Shown here: positions 12,592 to 24,050 of the stretch, in pieces
How the letters are laid out: every line of letters begins with the position of its first letter
How positions within the stretch are numbered: position 1 is the stretch's first letter
NCBI RefSeq assembly: GCF_040412425.1
Contig: NC_089777.1
Coordinates: forward strand, 34,678,537 to 34,742,536
Origin: Macrobrachium rosenbergii
Taxonomy: Eukaryota; Arthropoda; Malacostraca; Decapoda; Palaemonidae
Reading direction: 5' to 3'
DNA length: 64,000 bases
Made by a program: the position numbers and the translations under genes
Notes under the pieces: generated by a model
Told to the model about the DNA's origin: nothing
What the model saw: only the letters and a program-made list of their open reading frames with translations
Database searches by the model: none

Positions 12592-12685
12592 GCATAGCAG
12601 TCTGTGTTGGGGGGCTACATGGTCGCCTGGGATAACTTTGCAGTTCTTGACCTCCCCAGCTTTATCCTTTTATATAGGAAGTAGT

Positions 12686-13441
12686 CTATTTGGGAACATC
12701 TTCCCCACTCCTGTATGTTATTAGGTGTTCCCTTTTCTTCATAAAGAATGTGTTTACTATTGCCATGTCGAGTGCCACAGCAAAGTCCACTACATTCTCC
12801 CCTTCTGGGTTTCTCTCCCCAATTCCATGGCCCCCATGCACCCGACCAATCGCTTCATTTTCACATCCAACATGGCCATTCAAATCTGCTCCCACTATCA
12901 CCCTCTCATGTTCTTCCACTTCTTGCATTACTCCATCCATGTCTCTCCAGAAACTTCCCTTCTCTTCTTCTGTGCAACCAACTTGTGGTGCGTATGCACT
13001 TATAATATTCAGACTCTCTCCCCCAAAGCACATCTTCAATCTGATGATACAGTCATTCTTTCTTTGTACTTCTATCACTGTCTTCTTCAATTCACCAGAC
13101 AGTACTATGCCAACTCCATTTCTGCCTTGTTTATTTGCTCCACTATAGTACAGCTTATATCCATCCCCCAATTCTTTAGCTTTATTTCCTTTCCATCGCG
13201 TTTCTTGCACACACAAAACATCTACTTTCCTTTTCCTCATCAGGTTAGCCAACTCTCTACCTCTCCCAGTCATAGACCCAATATTAAGCTGACATACTCT
13301 AAATCCAATGTGAGCTCGCTTCTTTAGCTGCACCCGCTCCTGATGCAGTAGCCCTTGCCTTATCACAGAGTTAGGGCGATGTCTCTGTGCGTCGTTTACA
13401 GAGTACGCCCTAGCATTACCTCTTTCCATATTTCGGCTCAT
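12686..13441 (-). CDS. RTE LINE apurinic-type endonuclease region
   Basis: This is the N-terminal part of the RTE polyprotein. From the ATG at 13441 it runs through CQLNIGSM, VLCVQETRWKG (the catalytic Glu block), YYSGANKQGRNGVGIVLSG, ISAYAPQVG, VIVGADLNGHVG (where most families read GDFN) and VNTFFMKKREHLITYRSG. It stops at a TAG at 12686-12688 just before the SDH-type active-site block. The frame is also open upstream of 13441 to about 13490 with a conserved-looking VSGRASGRKN. Members of this family nick the genomic target for target-primed reverse transcription. A frameshift parts it from the downstream RT frame, so this copy cannot make the full polyprotein without correction. Confidence 0.88.
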   Translation of the reverse strand: MSRNMERGNARAYSVNDAQRHRPNSVIRQGLLHQERVQLKKRAHIGFRVCQLNIGSMTGRGRELANLMRKRKVDVLCVQETRWKGNKAKELGDGYKLYYSGANKQGRNGVGIVLSGELKKTVIEVQRKNDCIIRLKMCFGGESLNIISAYAPQVGCTEEEKGSFWRDMDGVMQEVEEHERVIVGADLNGHVGCENEAIGRVHGGHGIGERNPEGENVVDFAVALDMAIVNTFFMKKREHLITYRSGEDVPK

Positions 13442-14178
13442 TCCATGGTTTTGGCACAGATTTTTACGGCCGGATGCCCTTCCTGACACCAACCCTCCCT
13501 ATTTATCCGGGCTTGGGACCGGCACCCATGAAAATGGCTAGGTTCGGCTCTTAACATTAAACAATATATAAAAATGAAAAAAAGTGAAGAATTCCTTACC
13601 TTTAATCCTGTGGTTGGCTTGTGCACTGGAAGGGCCATTTTGCAGGATGTAGAGACAGGCTTAGAGAGATGAGGGAGCTGGAGATGCAGGAGGAGAACCT
13701 GCAGAAGGTGCTGGAGATACGGGTGCAGGGGAGTTTGGGTGATGCGAAGTTGCAGATGGCGTTGGAGATACAAGTGGTGGGGGTCTGGGTTAGAAAGTAC
13801 TGGGGTCACTGTGTCTGGAATGGTAGATGGTGCTGGAGATTGCTTCTTAAATAATGTTCAAGGCTAGGCTGGACAATTTTTTTTTTTTTTGCTCCTCCAA
13901 AGTCTCCCTGTAAAAACTGAGCTAATCCATGACTCCCTCTAAGTATCTCGGTTTATCTTTCAATGTTTGGGTTCTCACCTTCGAAATATGCCATCCCTGC
14001 CTCTACCAGGAAAAAACCTTTTAACAAGCCCTTTCCTCTTAATAACTTGGGCTCTGGGAATGGTGCCTCTTCCTCCTCCTCATTTTATGCTTGTCCAGCT
14101 GAATGAGGTCCTCTTCAGATAACTCCTCTCCATGGGATTCCAGCAGCTCATTGACATCGTTACCATCCACCTCCAAAT

Positions 14179-15483
14179 TTAGCTCCTTATTCCAACAATT
14201 TTGTTGGTGACACTTTCTAGTGTCTGCTCAAAGCCCTGAAAGTCATTCACAAACTGCGGACACAGTTTCTTCCAGGCTGCATTCATATTGGTCTGTTTTA
14301 CCTCATCCCAAGCATCTGCAATGTTCTTCACAGCTTCATTAATGTTGTAGGACTTCCAAAAGTCCTTGAGAGTCAAGTCCTTGTTTCTTTCAATGGCCTT
14401 GAAGGCAGCGTTAATTGTCCTTTGGAGGTAGTAGGCCTTGGAGGCAATGACACCCTGGTCCATTGGTTGCAAAATGGATGTAGTATTTGCAGGAAAGTAA
14501 ACTACCATTGCATTAGGATGCATGTCATTCATTTGTGAAGGGTGTCCAGGGGCATTATCCAATACAAGCAAAACCTTAAAGGGCAGACCCTTCAAAGCAC
14601 AATATTGTTCCACTGTGGGCACAAAGTGAATACAGTATTAAACCAGTCTTCAAAGATACAAAGTGTAACCCAAGCCACCTTAGACTTCAAAATGACAGGA
14701 AGATGACTCTTGAAAATCCCCAGGAGTTCCCTTGGGTCCTCAGCCAAATGTACTAACAAGGGCTTAAGCTAAAAGTTGCCACCAGCATTACCCCCAAGAA
14801 GTAAAGTCAGTCTCGCCTTACTGACTTATGGCCTGGTGCTGACTTCTCCTGCTTTGAGATGTACGTATGACTAGGCATACGCTTCCAAAATAAGCCTGTG
14901 TCATCCACATTAAACACTTGCTCGGGTAAGTAACCCCCCTCCCTAATTATTTCAGCCAACCTGCTAGGAAAATTTTTTGCTGCTTCCTCATTAGCACTAG
15001 CAACGTCACCTTGCACCATAGGATTTTGCAAATTAGTGTAACCTTATAGTGACTAAACTAGTCTTTACTTGCTATAAACTGTTCACTTTCACTCCCTTCC
15101 CCCCTTTTCACTTTTCAATGCCTCTGTATAACCTTTTGGCCTTTTCGTGAATCACCATAAGGCTCGCTGGAATATGACACTGATTCTGGTCTTCAAACCA
15201 GGTCAGCTATTATCTTTTCATCTCAACAATGAGACCACTACGCTCCTTGTTATAATGGTCGCTTTCATAGGAGCAGCTCCTTTCACATGTTCAAGGATAC
15301 ATTCCTTATCTGTATAATAATAGCGACAATCGACCGACTAAGCCCAAGCTAACAACCGATGTTAATGGCAGTTTCTCCCGTTTGTGAGCACTTCACTATG
15401 TCTAATTTCACTTCCATCGTAATGGCTTTCCTTTTCTTCGACACACTGCCATCAGAAGAGTCAGTTTTATGCTCAGAAGCCAT
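14179..15483 (-). pseudogene. Tigger-like transposase (CENP-B N terminus, DDE_1 core), decayed
   Basis: The start ATG at 15483 opens a basic N terminus (SKKRKAITMEVKLDIV) typical of the CENP-B/pogo helix-turn-helix. A stop follows after 44 codons. Two later blocks in other frames carry the catalytic core: VFNVDDTGLFWKRMPSHTY (about 14860-14920, first Asp) and LLVLDNAPGHPSQM with NTTSILQPMDQGVIASKAYY (about 14430-14580, second and third Asp). The last ORF (14179-14622) ends with a helical C-terminal tail. Several frameshifts and stops make it non-functional. It sits between the element's inverted ends, as expected. Confidence 0.88.
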
Positions 15484-15829
15484 AACAAAGGGCAAAAAGA
15501 TACAAAGCATGATGCGTAACATAACGAAAGCACAGGCTGACATGAGAACAACGTACCACAATGGCATGCTGCAGAGTACTGATCAGCGCGGTCTTCCTTA
15601 CTTACACTGTACAATACAGTATGCCTATGCTGCACTGAACAACAATAACAAAAAGCAGAACCAACTTGCGTCTCGTAGCTACGCCGCCAGTGCCCATACC
15701 TACGCTGACATCTCATTGTAACCTTGGGTCACCATTGTTTGTCGGAACCAGATTTATTTTGAATAGCGTCTTAAGATCGGATTGACGTAGGTTGGGTGCG
15801 TCGTAACCTGGGAACTGCCTGTATATGTA

Positions 15830-17396
15830 CAAAAGTAACAAGAAAATGAAAATACAATGACCGCATTTCCTGTAAAAATATAATGAATGGTAATGCAAAG
15901 CTTCTGCACTTCCCATTTGCTAGAATTCCTTGTCATGTACATTTTATGTGAAGTACATACTGTTCCTTTGTTTGTACTTGAATGCAAACCATCACCATTT
16001 ATGTAAGAGAATCACTTAGTGTGAGCTGGAACAGTTGTTGATACTTAGTAACAAGGTAGTTAACTAGAGGTAAGCCTATGGGTGAGAGCAGGGGAATTCT
16101 CACCCACCTGCCATCATCAAGCACATTTTCTTTGGCTGCAGTCGAGTTAAGATGTCTTGCTGTGCTCTGACTGACTATCAAGTTGGAGTTTTTCATTGCA
16201 TGTTGGGGTTTTGTAGGCAGGTGTTTAGCAGCTTAATGTCCTTGGTGCAAATGCAACCAGTTTTCTATTCTGCATTGGTATTAGGAGTGTGCTGGCTGGT
16301 TTTCTTCACGGTGGAGAGGTTTAGCTGCAGTGGAGGAAGGCTGAAAGAAGTTTGCTGGTTTCTTCATGGGGATTACCCCTTAAGGGATGGGCTAAATATA
16401 TATCAAGCACACCCCCAGACCGAGCAAACTTTAAGGTTGGCCAATTTAAGAAAAAACATCAATGGAAAGAGGAAGATACGCAAATGCACATGGTGTAAGA
16501 AAAAGAATTATAAAAATCTTTCCCTGCCTTCCACGGGAAGTTGAAAGTGACTATTCACAATGCCGTGTAGGGCCTCTTTTACAAAACACTCTTGGAAATA
16601 TGTTGATTTTACTTATTCACAACGGTGTGTAGGGCCTCTTTTACAGAACACACTTTTAAATATGTTAATTTTACCGAGTTATGCATGCTTTGTCTAATAA
16701 ATTTTATTTTTTGTAGAATTATAATACAGCTCACATAATATCATAAGATAAGAACTAAAATCAGTAACAAGTTCTGAGTATATTTGTTGTAATATATTTA
16801 CAAGGGTTACTGAGATGGGGAGATGCAGTAACTTTTTGTGAGGTATACATGTCTTTTTTTTTTTTTTTTTCTTTGCACTTTTCTTTTTCAAAATTACAAT
16901 TATAGCTGACATATTATCATAAAAGATAAGAATTAAAACCAGTAGCGATCCCTGGATATATTTATGAGCAAATGAATAAAAAGATGTCCTGGAGCTGCAG
17001 AGAGGCAGTACAAGGCATACTGATTGATATCTCACGTGCTGAGCTATTATAGTTGCCATAAGTCATGTATGGCCCAATGAAGTGCTATGAACATTTTTCC
17101 CACTAAATTCATCCAAACCGAATGGCTTGCAATATTAATTACTCATATGAGTTATCCCGCCCATCACTCAAAACCTGTTATAGATGCTCATATGATGATT
17201 CCCGTCCAATAAGGGGTAATCGCTCCTGTATCCGGATTAATACATCAAGGCCCTGCTGGATAATGGAAATTTCCAAATATTGTCATAAAACCTTGAGGTA
17301 TAGTTGTCATGAAGTTCTTTGTTTTAAGATTTTAGTAAGTTCTGCAGTGTTCATGTAGGCTATATGCTCTACTGGAATCCAAATATTGTCAGATCT
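15830..17396. other. Unassigned sequence with two local duplications
   Basis: No supported gene. A unit of about 62 bp is tandemly doubled at 16549-16672 (gtgtagggcctcttttaca occurs in both). A unit of about 80 bp recurs at 16712-16800 and 16887-16970 around a T-run (16856-16870). The rest is AT-rich. Confidence 0.5.
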
Positions 17397-17650
17397 ATAT
17401 ATGACTGTCTCTTAGAAATGATTAGTTTGGCTCAGTCACAGGATTCAAAAAGTTCATTCGTTACACATGGGGACTGAAATGCAAAGCACAGAGAGTGGGT
17501 TAATTAAAATTCCACTGACCAGCATAGTTGGTCTGCTTTTGAATTCTGTGTATCTTCTGATTTTGTCCAGCTAATTGAGGAACCCACGCATATATCTGTT
17601 AATGGACCTCATTTTTGCAGATCTTCCATCTGTCATTAAATCCAAGGTAC
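17397..17650 (+). pseudogene. LINE endonuclease fragment
   Basis: Plus-strand frames read MISLAQSQDSK, NAKHREWVN, FCVSSDFVQLIEEPTHIS and end near the P-x-x-x-K-S-K block. This is the same endonuclease stretch as minus-strand 44196-44460, where it reads NAKHTKWLNSYSTDQHGGST and FCVSSDFVQLTEEPTHIS. It is therefore a third, short copy of the LINE family at 5400-6735 and 42186-44475. It is truncated on both sides and has stops. Confidence 0.75.
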
Positions 17651-18229
17651 AGTCCAGTTCAAAAGTCTGTCGACACTCTCTGGTCATAATTTTAAGTTTA
17701 CATAGATGGCGCTAGTCTCGCTACCACCAGGCTGAACTTGGAGTGGCTGTTCTTTGATCTTCCCAGTTGAAATGGGTAGAGTAAGGAGAGGAGGAGAAGC
17801 CTCGTTTAACATACGATAATTATATATTTTTTCTCTCCTGTTTGACAAGTGCAATGATAATCATTACAAACATTTCTAGTGTTTGGGTAGATTCATAGGG
17901 TTGATATATACAGTAGATAGATGTAATGCTTCAAACACTATATAATCATATATATAATACTAACATAATGAAACAGTAATTTGGGATTAGTTAAAACAAG
18001 CAAAATTCAGATTTTCTTGCCGCATGTTAAATATGGCATTGTCTAGTCAACTCTGTTATACTTAATTTATTTACCATAACCATACTATCCTTTGTATCAC
18101 GAATTTGATTTTTATCTTCTCCATTCTCTTCATTATTTGACATAGACAAAATAACTTACTAGGTTTACCCAAAGAGAGAGAGAGAGATAGTCAAGAAGAC
18201 AATTGTCCACATTGAAGTGCACCTAGGTG
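17651..18229. other. Unassigned, possible Tc1-like end
   Basis: The start (tacagtccagttcaaaag, then tctgtcgacactctctgg) resembles a Tc1-like terminal inverted repeat, but no matching end or transposase was seen. The rest is AT-rich with a short GA repeat at 18173-18189. Confidence 0.3.
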
Positions 18230-18884
18230 TACAGTGAACCCCCGTATTCACAAGGGATGCGTCCCACACACCCCCGCAAATAGCTAAAATCCGCGAATAC
18301 TTAAAACCCCTCTAAAAACACTTAGAACTGCCCATTTTGATATTTTATTAAACACAGAAAAACCCTGCAAAAATGCATATTCTTGAGTATTTTAATAGTT
18401 TTATCACAAAACGTGCATTTATTCATGAAAATTATATGAAAATACAGTAATTAGTGAACATTTCTCACTGAAAAATAACGCGAATGGGCGAATAAAGGGA
18501 TTTTGACAAAGGAAAAATCTATTTCTGGGGGAAGACCTGTGTCACCCAGTGAAATTGGTTCCAATTAGCACATTTCTAGGTATAAGATTGCTATATATAC
18601 CAGAGAAAAAAGCTATGTAGAATGCTGGAGTTACTACCTCCAGTTCGATCATCTCAAACAGATGTTGATATATACCAGGGGTGAGCTATTACGCTTCCAC
18701 AGGCCTTTGTCCAATAGACTTCTCAATTCTCAAAGACCCAAATTGGATGAGCCGTTACACACTTGTAACCCGGAATACTCACCCGACCGCCAAGTAGGCG
18801 TCATCACGAGACTGACACGTCATCCCAAATTTAGCACCCACCAAGCTGAGTATTTCTCCCGGGTGGGAAAAAACGAGGGGTGGG

Positions 18885-18976
18885 TCACTGGGTGACACAG
18901 GTCTTCCCCCAGAAATAGATTTTTCCTTTGTCAAAATCCCTTTTCTGGGTCGACCTGTGTCAGCCAGTGAAATAGT
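18885..18976 (-). repeat. Internal complementary region, DIRS copy 1 (left arm)
   Basis: The first half (tcactgggtgacacaggtct ... caaaatccc, about 18885-18940) is the reverse complement of the element's own left tip (18497-18552). The second half (ttttctgggtcgacctgtgt ... gtga) corresponds to the missing 5' tip. This is the sequence expected if the two outer ends were joined. DIRS-1 uses such a region as the template for its circle junction. Confidence 0.85.
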
Positions 18977-19390
18977 GACAGAGAATTAGCTATACGAAAG
19001 CTTGGTGGCCCGCCTCAAAGAAAAGCTTAAAACATTTGGCCACTGTGTTTTAATACTGCAATTCAAAGAATACACAATTGGAACTAAAATAAAACATTTA
19101 AAGAAAACTTGACTGTGTTTTAATACTGACAATTCAAACATTATCACAAAATCAGAATTCAGAGGCACACAGGTAAAAAATTCAGAAATACACAGTAAAA
19201 TTTTGAGGTACTCAGATAAAAATTTTGAATACTAGATATTAATCCAACTAGGATACTTAAGGCTAACAAAAGTAAATGACAATGAGGCAATTGTGGAAAT
19301 AAATGGGCTAGGCTAAGGGGCAGAACTGACCCAAGGGCAGACGTAAGGCAAGCAGGTGAGACAGGGGGTCAGGGACTAAATTCATATAAA

Positions 19391-20859
19391 CTAAACTTGA
19401 GTTGGACCAAGGGGAACCACATTACCCACTGCAACTGTGGAAAATTTAAGGGCCTCTAAAGACTTAAGATAGTGGCGTTTAAATACTTTTGGTGATTTCC
19501 AACCCGTATACTTCTTAAGATCATCAAAATTCATATAATGAAAAAAGTTAGTAGAAGTGGCCACCGCACGAACATCATGGACCCTAGGTACTGATTCCGG
19601 ATTTTTGCTTAATAAAATAAAGAATTTGTTGTCTGATGGCTTTGAGTGAAATATTGCCCCCCTTCCCTAACAAAAAGGGGACCCGAAGTTCTATTAGAGG
19701 TCCTATCTAAGTAAGCCATTAAAGTATTGACTGGGCACAGAGATAAATCTTGTGGAAGAGGGACAATCTTCCAAGGAGACCACCTATTCTGCGGGTCTTC
19801 GTTCTTTGCTAAAAAACTAGGATCTGGGGATAACAGAACTTCACCTGACGGGAGGAAATCGACATGATTAGATTCTCTAGAAAGAGCAGACAGTTCAGAA
19901 ATTCTAGCCTCTGAGGCTAGACTTACTAAGAACAGAGTTTTCCTTAACAGAATCGGGTATGAACATGAAAGATTATCAGTGTCTGATGCCAACCTAAGAA
20001 CATCATTTAAGTACCAGGAGACCGTGTGTGGACGGGTTGCTGGTCTAAGGCGTGCACATGCTTTAGGGATAGATGAAAAATACGAGTCTGAAAGATTAAT
20101 ATTAAAACCATGTAAAAATATTCTTTTTAAAGCAGATTTAGTTGTAGTAACAGTACTAGAAGCCAAACCCTTCTCGAATAATGACCTAAAGAAAGAGATT
20201 GCTAGGTTCGTGGTCATCTCATGAGCATTTGATTCTCTCAGAAACAACGCTAATTTCTTAACTGCCGAGTCATACTGCCTGAGGGTAGATTCTCTTTTAT
20301 CAGATTCAATAAATAATATATTAAGAGGGTCAATTTTGGCGTCTTTAAGCACTGCGTATTTCATGAAATCCATAAAGCTAGGGCACTGAGAATTCTTGAA
20401 GCTGACACAATCCGAGTTTGTAGTATTTGTGTCAACTGTGGGTTGGGAATAGGTCTGGGAGTGAGCTTCAACTCTAGAAGTAAGGGAAACCAACTGCTTT
20501 TGGGCCAGTTGGGTGCCACCAGTGCTACTCGGCCTCTGAATGATCTCAGCTTGTGCAAAACTTTCATCAGCAAATTTACCGGGGAAAACAGATAGATCCT
20601 TTGCCACCTGTTCCAATCGAATGTCACTGCATCTGTGGAATAAGCCAGAGGATCCAGATTGGGAGCTACGTAACAGGGAAGTTTGTGGTTGCTCTCTGTG
20701 GCAAACAGGTCTACCTGGAGACCCGGTACCTGAAGACAAATCCATGCGAACGACTTCTTGTCTAGAGACCACTCCGACTCCAGTGGGGTTGTCCTGGAAA
20801 GTGAGTCTGCAATGACATTCCGGACACCTGCCAGGTGGGTGGCTGACAGATGCCAACAA
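19391..20859 (-). pseudogene. DIRS copy 1 tyrosine recombinase
   Basis: The N-terminal SAM-like domain starts near 20430 (DCVSFKNSQCPSFMDFMKYA) and includes LRQYDSAVKKLALFLRES. The catalytic domain has EARISELSALSRES (first Arg), and in another frame VHDVRAVATS (His-x-x-Arg) and VFKRHYLKSLEAL (the likely catalytic Tyr). A single-base change near 19660 ends the long frame early, and a further 2-nt deletion follows near 19610, so the enzyme is broken between the first Arg and the His-Arg box. The recombinase of DIRS elements inserts the circular DNA intermediate without target duplication. The sequence from 20430 to 20859 overlaps the RNase H/methylase-like frame. Confidence 0.88.
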
Positions 20860-21177
20860 TGTTTCCTTGCTAGGGAGAAAATCGCAATCATCACTTGATT
20901 GATATGACCTGAATTGAGCCTCCCCTGTTCAGGCAATGTACTATAACTGCATTGTCTAGTACCAACCTGATGTGAATCTGTCTGGCGGGCGAAGTTTCTT
21001 TAACGTTAGGAACACCGCCATGGCTTCTAGGATGTTTATATGGAACTGGCGGAACACTGTCGACCACGTTTCTTGGACTTTTCTGTGTTGGGAGTATCCC
21101 CCCCAACCGCTCAGGGAGGCGTCTGTATGTACCACGAGAGATGGAGGGGGAAATTGGAGAGGCATTGACCTTGACAA
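20361..21177 (-). pseudogene. DIRS copy 1 RNase H and methylase-like region
   Basis: Two adjoining frames cover it. 21177-20956 carries VVHTDASLSGWGGYSQ and EAMAVFLTLKKL (the Asp and Glu of RNase H). 20936-20361 carries THLAGVRNVIADSLSR (the C-terminal His/Asp block), VDLFATESNHKLP and VALVAPNWPKSSWFPLL, the conserved block after RNase H often described as the methyltransferase-like region of DIRS elements. Frameshifts separate it from RT upstream and split it near 20945, so it is inactive. The DSLSRTTPLESEWSLDKKSF motif is almost identical in DIRS copy 2. Confidence 0.85.
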
Positions 21178-21211
21178 GCTCTTGACTGTCGACCAAGGGC
21201 GAAGTCTTTCC

Positions 21212-23334
21212 TCAAGATCTGGGGATCAGAGAAAGTTTGTCTCTGCTCCGCCTGTTGGCTCGTTTCCGCCAAACCCTGTTTATGTCTTTCAGTTTGGTTT
21301 TCAGCAGCAAGTCTGTCACCGAAGCAAACTGAAGAGAGCCGAGAATCCTTTCCTGGGTACGACGAGAGGCATGCTTGTTTCTGAGGAACTGTCTGGTAGC
21401 TTTGGCTATTTCTTTTCTTTTGGCTGGTGGCAAAGACAGTTTGTGAGTGCTGAGGTCCCAATGAATCCCTAGCCACTGGAATTGAGCTGCTGGGACTAAG
21501 CGTGATTTCTTCCTGTTTATATGGAAACCGGGGTATTCCAAGAAATTGATGACTATATGGGTTGCTCTTTGACACTCTTTGGCACTGGGTGCCCAAATGA
21601 TCCAATCGTCCAGATACGCAGCCAACATGATCCCTTGGGACCGCAGCTCTTGAACGACTGTCTCTGCCAGTTTGGTAAAAATTTGGGGTGCGATGTTGAG
21701 CCTGAATGGCATGACCCTGAAGGAGTAGGCTTGTTTTCCTAGTCTGAATCCCAGGTAAGGGGAGAAGTTTCTCGCAATAGGGACGTGATAATATGCGTCT
21801 GTAAGATCTATAGAGGTGGTGACGGCCCCACGAGGAAGTAGGGTCCGCACCTGTGAGATTGTAAGCATGCGGAATTTGTTGCATTGAATGAATGAATTGA
21901 GGCGGGACAGGTCCAGAATTACTCTTCGCTTGTCTGAGTCCTTCTTCGGAACACTGAACAGACGGCCTTGAAATTTCAAGTGTCTGACTTTCCTTATTGC
22001 ATTCTTCTGCAGGAGTTGTTCTGCAAAATCCTGTAAGTCCTGGGATGGGTGTTGAAGGAACCTGACTGTTGGGGGAGGCCCCTTGCACCAGCTCCAACCC
22101 AGTCCTTTCGAGACTATGCTGTGGGTCCACGGGCTGAAGGCCCAAGGGTCCCTGAAGAGATACAATCTCCCTCCTACCTGGGGTATCTCATTGATTAGGG
22201 AAGGTCTGCTACCTTTGGCCCCGCGGCCTCCCCTTCCTCGTGAGAGGGGCCTGGATGTTGCTCTACCTCTGTAGACAGCTCTAGCCCTGCTTCCTCTCGC
22301 ATATCTGTTATAGCCTCGAAATGTTCCCGAGCTTTCAAACGAGGCGTTGAAAGCTGGGGACGTCACGAAAGTTGGTGCAGCGGAAGCATGTTGATTCGGA
22401 TGCACCAAAACAAACTGCTGTTGGGGTTGCGCCTTAGATGTGGAGGGCTGCCTGACCTGTGAAACTGGAACAGCCTGAAGCACAGTCGGGGCTTGAGGTC
22501 TCTTAAAGCCTTGGAACCTCCTGAACCTCTTCCCTTTAGGTTGAGGGCCGGAGGTCTCGGAAAACTTCCTCTTAAAAGGAAGGCCCCAACGAGAACGGAG
22601 ACTTTGGTTGGCTCTAGTAGCTTCAGCCATAACAGCATTAACCTCATCCTCCGGAAAGAGATTAGGTCCCCAGATAGAACTTTTTATTAGCCTATTAGGT
22701 TCATGTCTGATGGTGGTCTCCATAAAGATGTGTTTTCTGCAATTTTGTCAGGCTACAACAAAGTCGTAAAGATCTGACTGGAAGGAAGCCAGAAAAGACT
22801 TTGTAACCACCTGAAACAAGGGCTCATCATGATAGGCTAGAACTGTTACTTCTGACATAGTGACTGCGTGCAGGGAACGACCTAACCTGCACCTAGCTTC
22901 AAATTCTATTTTGAGCAAAGCTTCTGGAATTCGAGGAAGATGCTCACTGAACAAGGCGGAGGCACACTCAGGATCGAGCTTCCCTACTGTAAAAATTGCT
23001 GGAGCTCCCAACCAACACTCCGAATCTCCGGGAAAAAGGAGAGAGGTGGAATCCGTTTCCCGGAGCTGAGGCATAGGCTTGCCATCCAAACCCGCTTGAA
23101 GAGTCAACTCCGCAATTTTAGTAGTGCAAGGAGTCGGAATGGCATCGCCAGTAGAGAACATCGTGAAAGTCCCTTTGAAAGGAGTGAGCTTAGTGTTCTC
23201 GCACTCCCAACTGGTGAGAGCGCACAACAGAGTAGATTGAGCCTGATCCTTTGGAAAGATAACCGTCTCCTTAGGGACCTTATCAGACCTAACCCAGGCT
23301 TCTTCCATTAGCCTGGCAAAACCTGGATAGGGGG
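21212..23334 (-). pseudogene. DIRS copy 1 Gag-RT fused frame, one internal stop
   Basis: One frame runs from the truncation at 23334 to 21212, broken by a single TGA at 22748-22750 (reads DFVVA-stop-QNCRKHIF, where copy 2 has Arg; a CGA-to-TGA change would explain it). The Gag part has RIPEALLKIEFEA, IRHEPNRLIKSSIWGPN and a Gly/Arg-rich RNA-binding-like tail. RT follows without a break: VGGRLYLFRDPWAFSPWTHS, FSVPKKDSDKRRVILDLSRL, SIDLTDAYYHVPI (first Asp), FRVMPFRLNIAP and AAYLDDWIIWAPS (catalytic YLDD). It ends early at a frameshift before RNase H. It shows that Gag and RT can form a single frame in this family. Confidence 0.88.
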
Positions 23335-23592
23335 CTCAAAGCCATCAGACAACAAATTCTTTATTTTATTAAGCAAGCAAATCTGGAATCAGTACCTAGG
23401 GTCCATGATGTTCGTGCGGTGGCCACTTCTACTAATTTTTTTCATTATATGAATTTTGATGATCTTATGAAGTATATGGGTTGGAAATCACCAAAAGTAT
23501 TTAAACGCCACTATCTTAAGTCTTTAGAAGCCCTTAAATTTTCCACAGTTGCAGTGGGTAATGTGGTTCCCCCTGGTCCAACTCAAGTTTAG
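23335..23592 (+). pseudogene. Inverted fragment of DIRS recombinase C terminus
   Basis: The plus strand reads LKAIRQQILYFIKQANLESV, then VHDVRAVATSTNFFHYMNF, GWKSPKVFKRHYLKSLEAL and a stop at 23590-23592. This is the same protein end as minus-strand 19391-19646, but here the frame is undamaged, so this arm keeps the His-x-x-Arg and Tyr motifs that the left arm has lost. It has no start, promoter or N-terminal half and abuts Gag of the opposite orientation. Confidence 0.9.
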
Positions 23593-23961
23593 TTTATATG
23601 AATTTAGTCCCTGACCCCCTGTCTCACCTGCTTGCCCTACGTCTACCCTTGGGTCAGTTCTGCCCCTTAGCCTAGCCCATTTATTTCCACAACTGCCTCA
23701 TTGTCATTTACTTTTGTTAGCCTTAAGTATCCTAGTTGGATTAATATCTAGTATTCAAAATTTTTATCTGAGTACCTCAAAATTTTACTGTGTATTTCTG
23801 AATTTTTTACCTGTGTGCCTCTGAATTCTGATTTTGTGATAATGTTTGAATTGTCAGTATTAAAACACAGTCAAGTTTTGTTTAAATGTTTTATTTTAGT
23901 TCCGATTGTGTATTCTTTGAGGCGGGCCACCAAGCTTTTATATAGTTAATTCTCTGTCACT

Positions 23962-24050
23962 ATTTCACTGGCTGACACAGGTCGACCCAGAAAAGGGATT
24001 TTGACAAAGGAAAAATCTATTTCTGGGGGAAGACCTGTGTCACCCAGTGA
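23962..24050 (+). repeat. Internal complementary region, DIRS copy 1 (right arm)
   Basis: The inverted counterpart of 18885-18976: tggctgacacaggtcgaccc, then agaaaagggattttgac, then the terminal motif ending cacccagtga. It keeps the joint between the two ends intact although the terminus on this side is truncated. Confidence 0.85.

Larger units (their letters stand above)
10454..13548 (-). mobile_element. RTE-type LINE, nearly full length, with 14-bp target-site duplications
   Basis: The LINE is bounded by perfect direct repeats tcttaacattaaac at 10440-10453 and 13549-13562, which place its insertion inside the Tigger element. On the minus strand it has a short 5' leader, an endonuclease region, an RT region and a very short 3' UTR ending in a GAA repeat. 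One polyprotein with endonuclease followed by RT, a short 3' UTR and a microsatellite tail are typical of the RTE clade. Only the frame change near 12590-12690 obviously breaks the coding region, so the insertion looks fairly recent. Confidence 0.92.
10374..15824 (-). mobile_element. Tigger/pogo-type DNA transposon, interrupted by an RTE LINE
   Basis: The left end reads ggcagtccccgagttatgacg (10374 on) and the right end is its approximate inverse, cgtcgtaacctgggaactgcc (ending near 15824), flanked by TA-like dinucleotides. This is the terminal inverted repeat type of Tigger elements. A decayed minus-strand CENP-B-like transposase lies at 14179-15483. Removing the nested LINE (10454-13548) leaves an element of about 2.3 kb. 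Between the LINE and the transposase (13563-14178) is a G-rich region with loose internal repetition and no recognised domain. Confidence 0.85.

Noticed and set aside
10477..13327. Many plus-strand ORFs opposite the RTE LINE
   Set aside because: Antisense shadows of the RT and endonuclease frames with no domain similarity.
16694..17059. 121-codon minus-strand ORF
   Set aside because: Contains a poly-Lys run from the T-tract and lies on a local duplication; no family similarity.
21111..22145. 344-codon ORF under DIRS copy 1 RT as a separate gene
   Set aside because: It is the alternative frame over RT; reported as an overlap observation, not as an independent gene.
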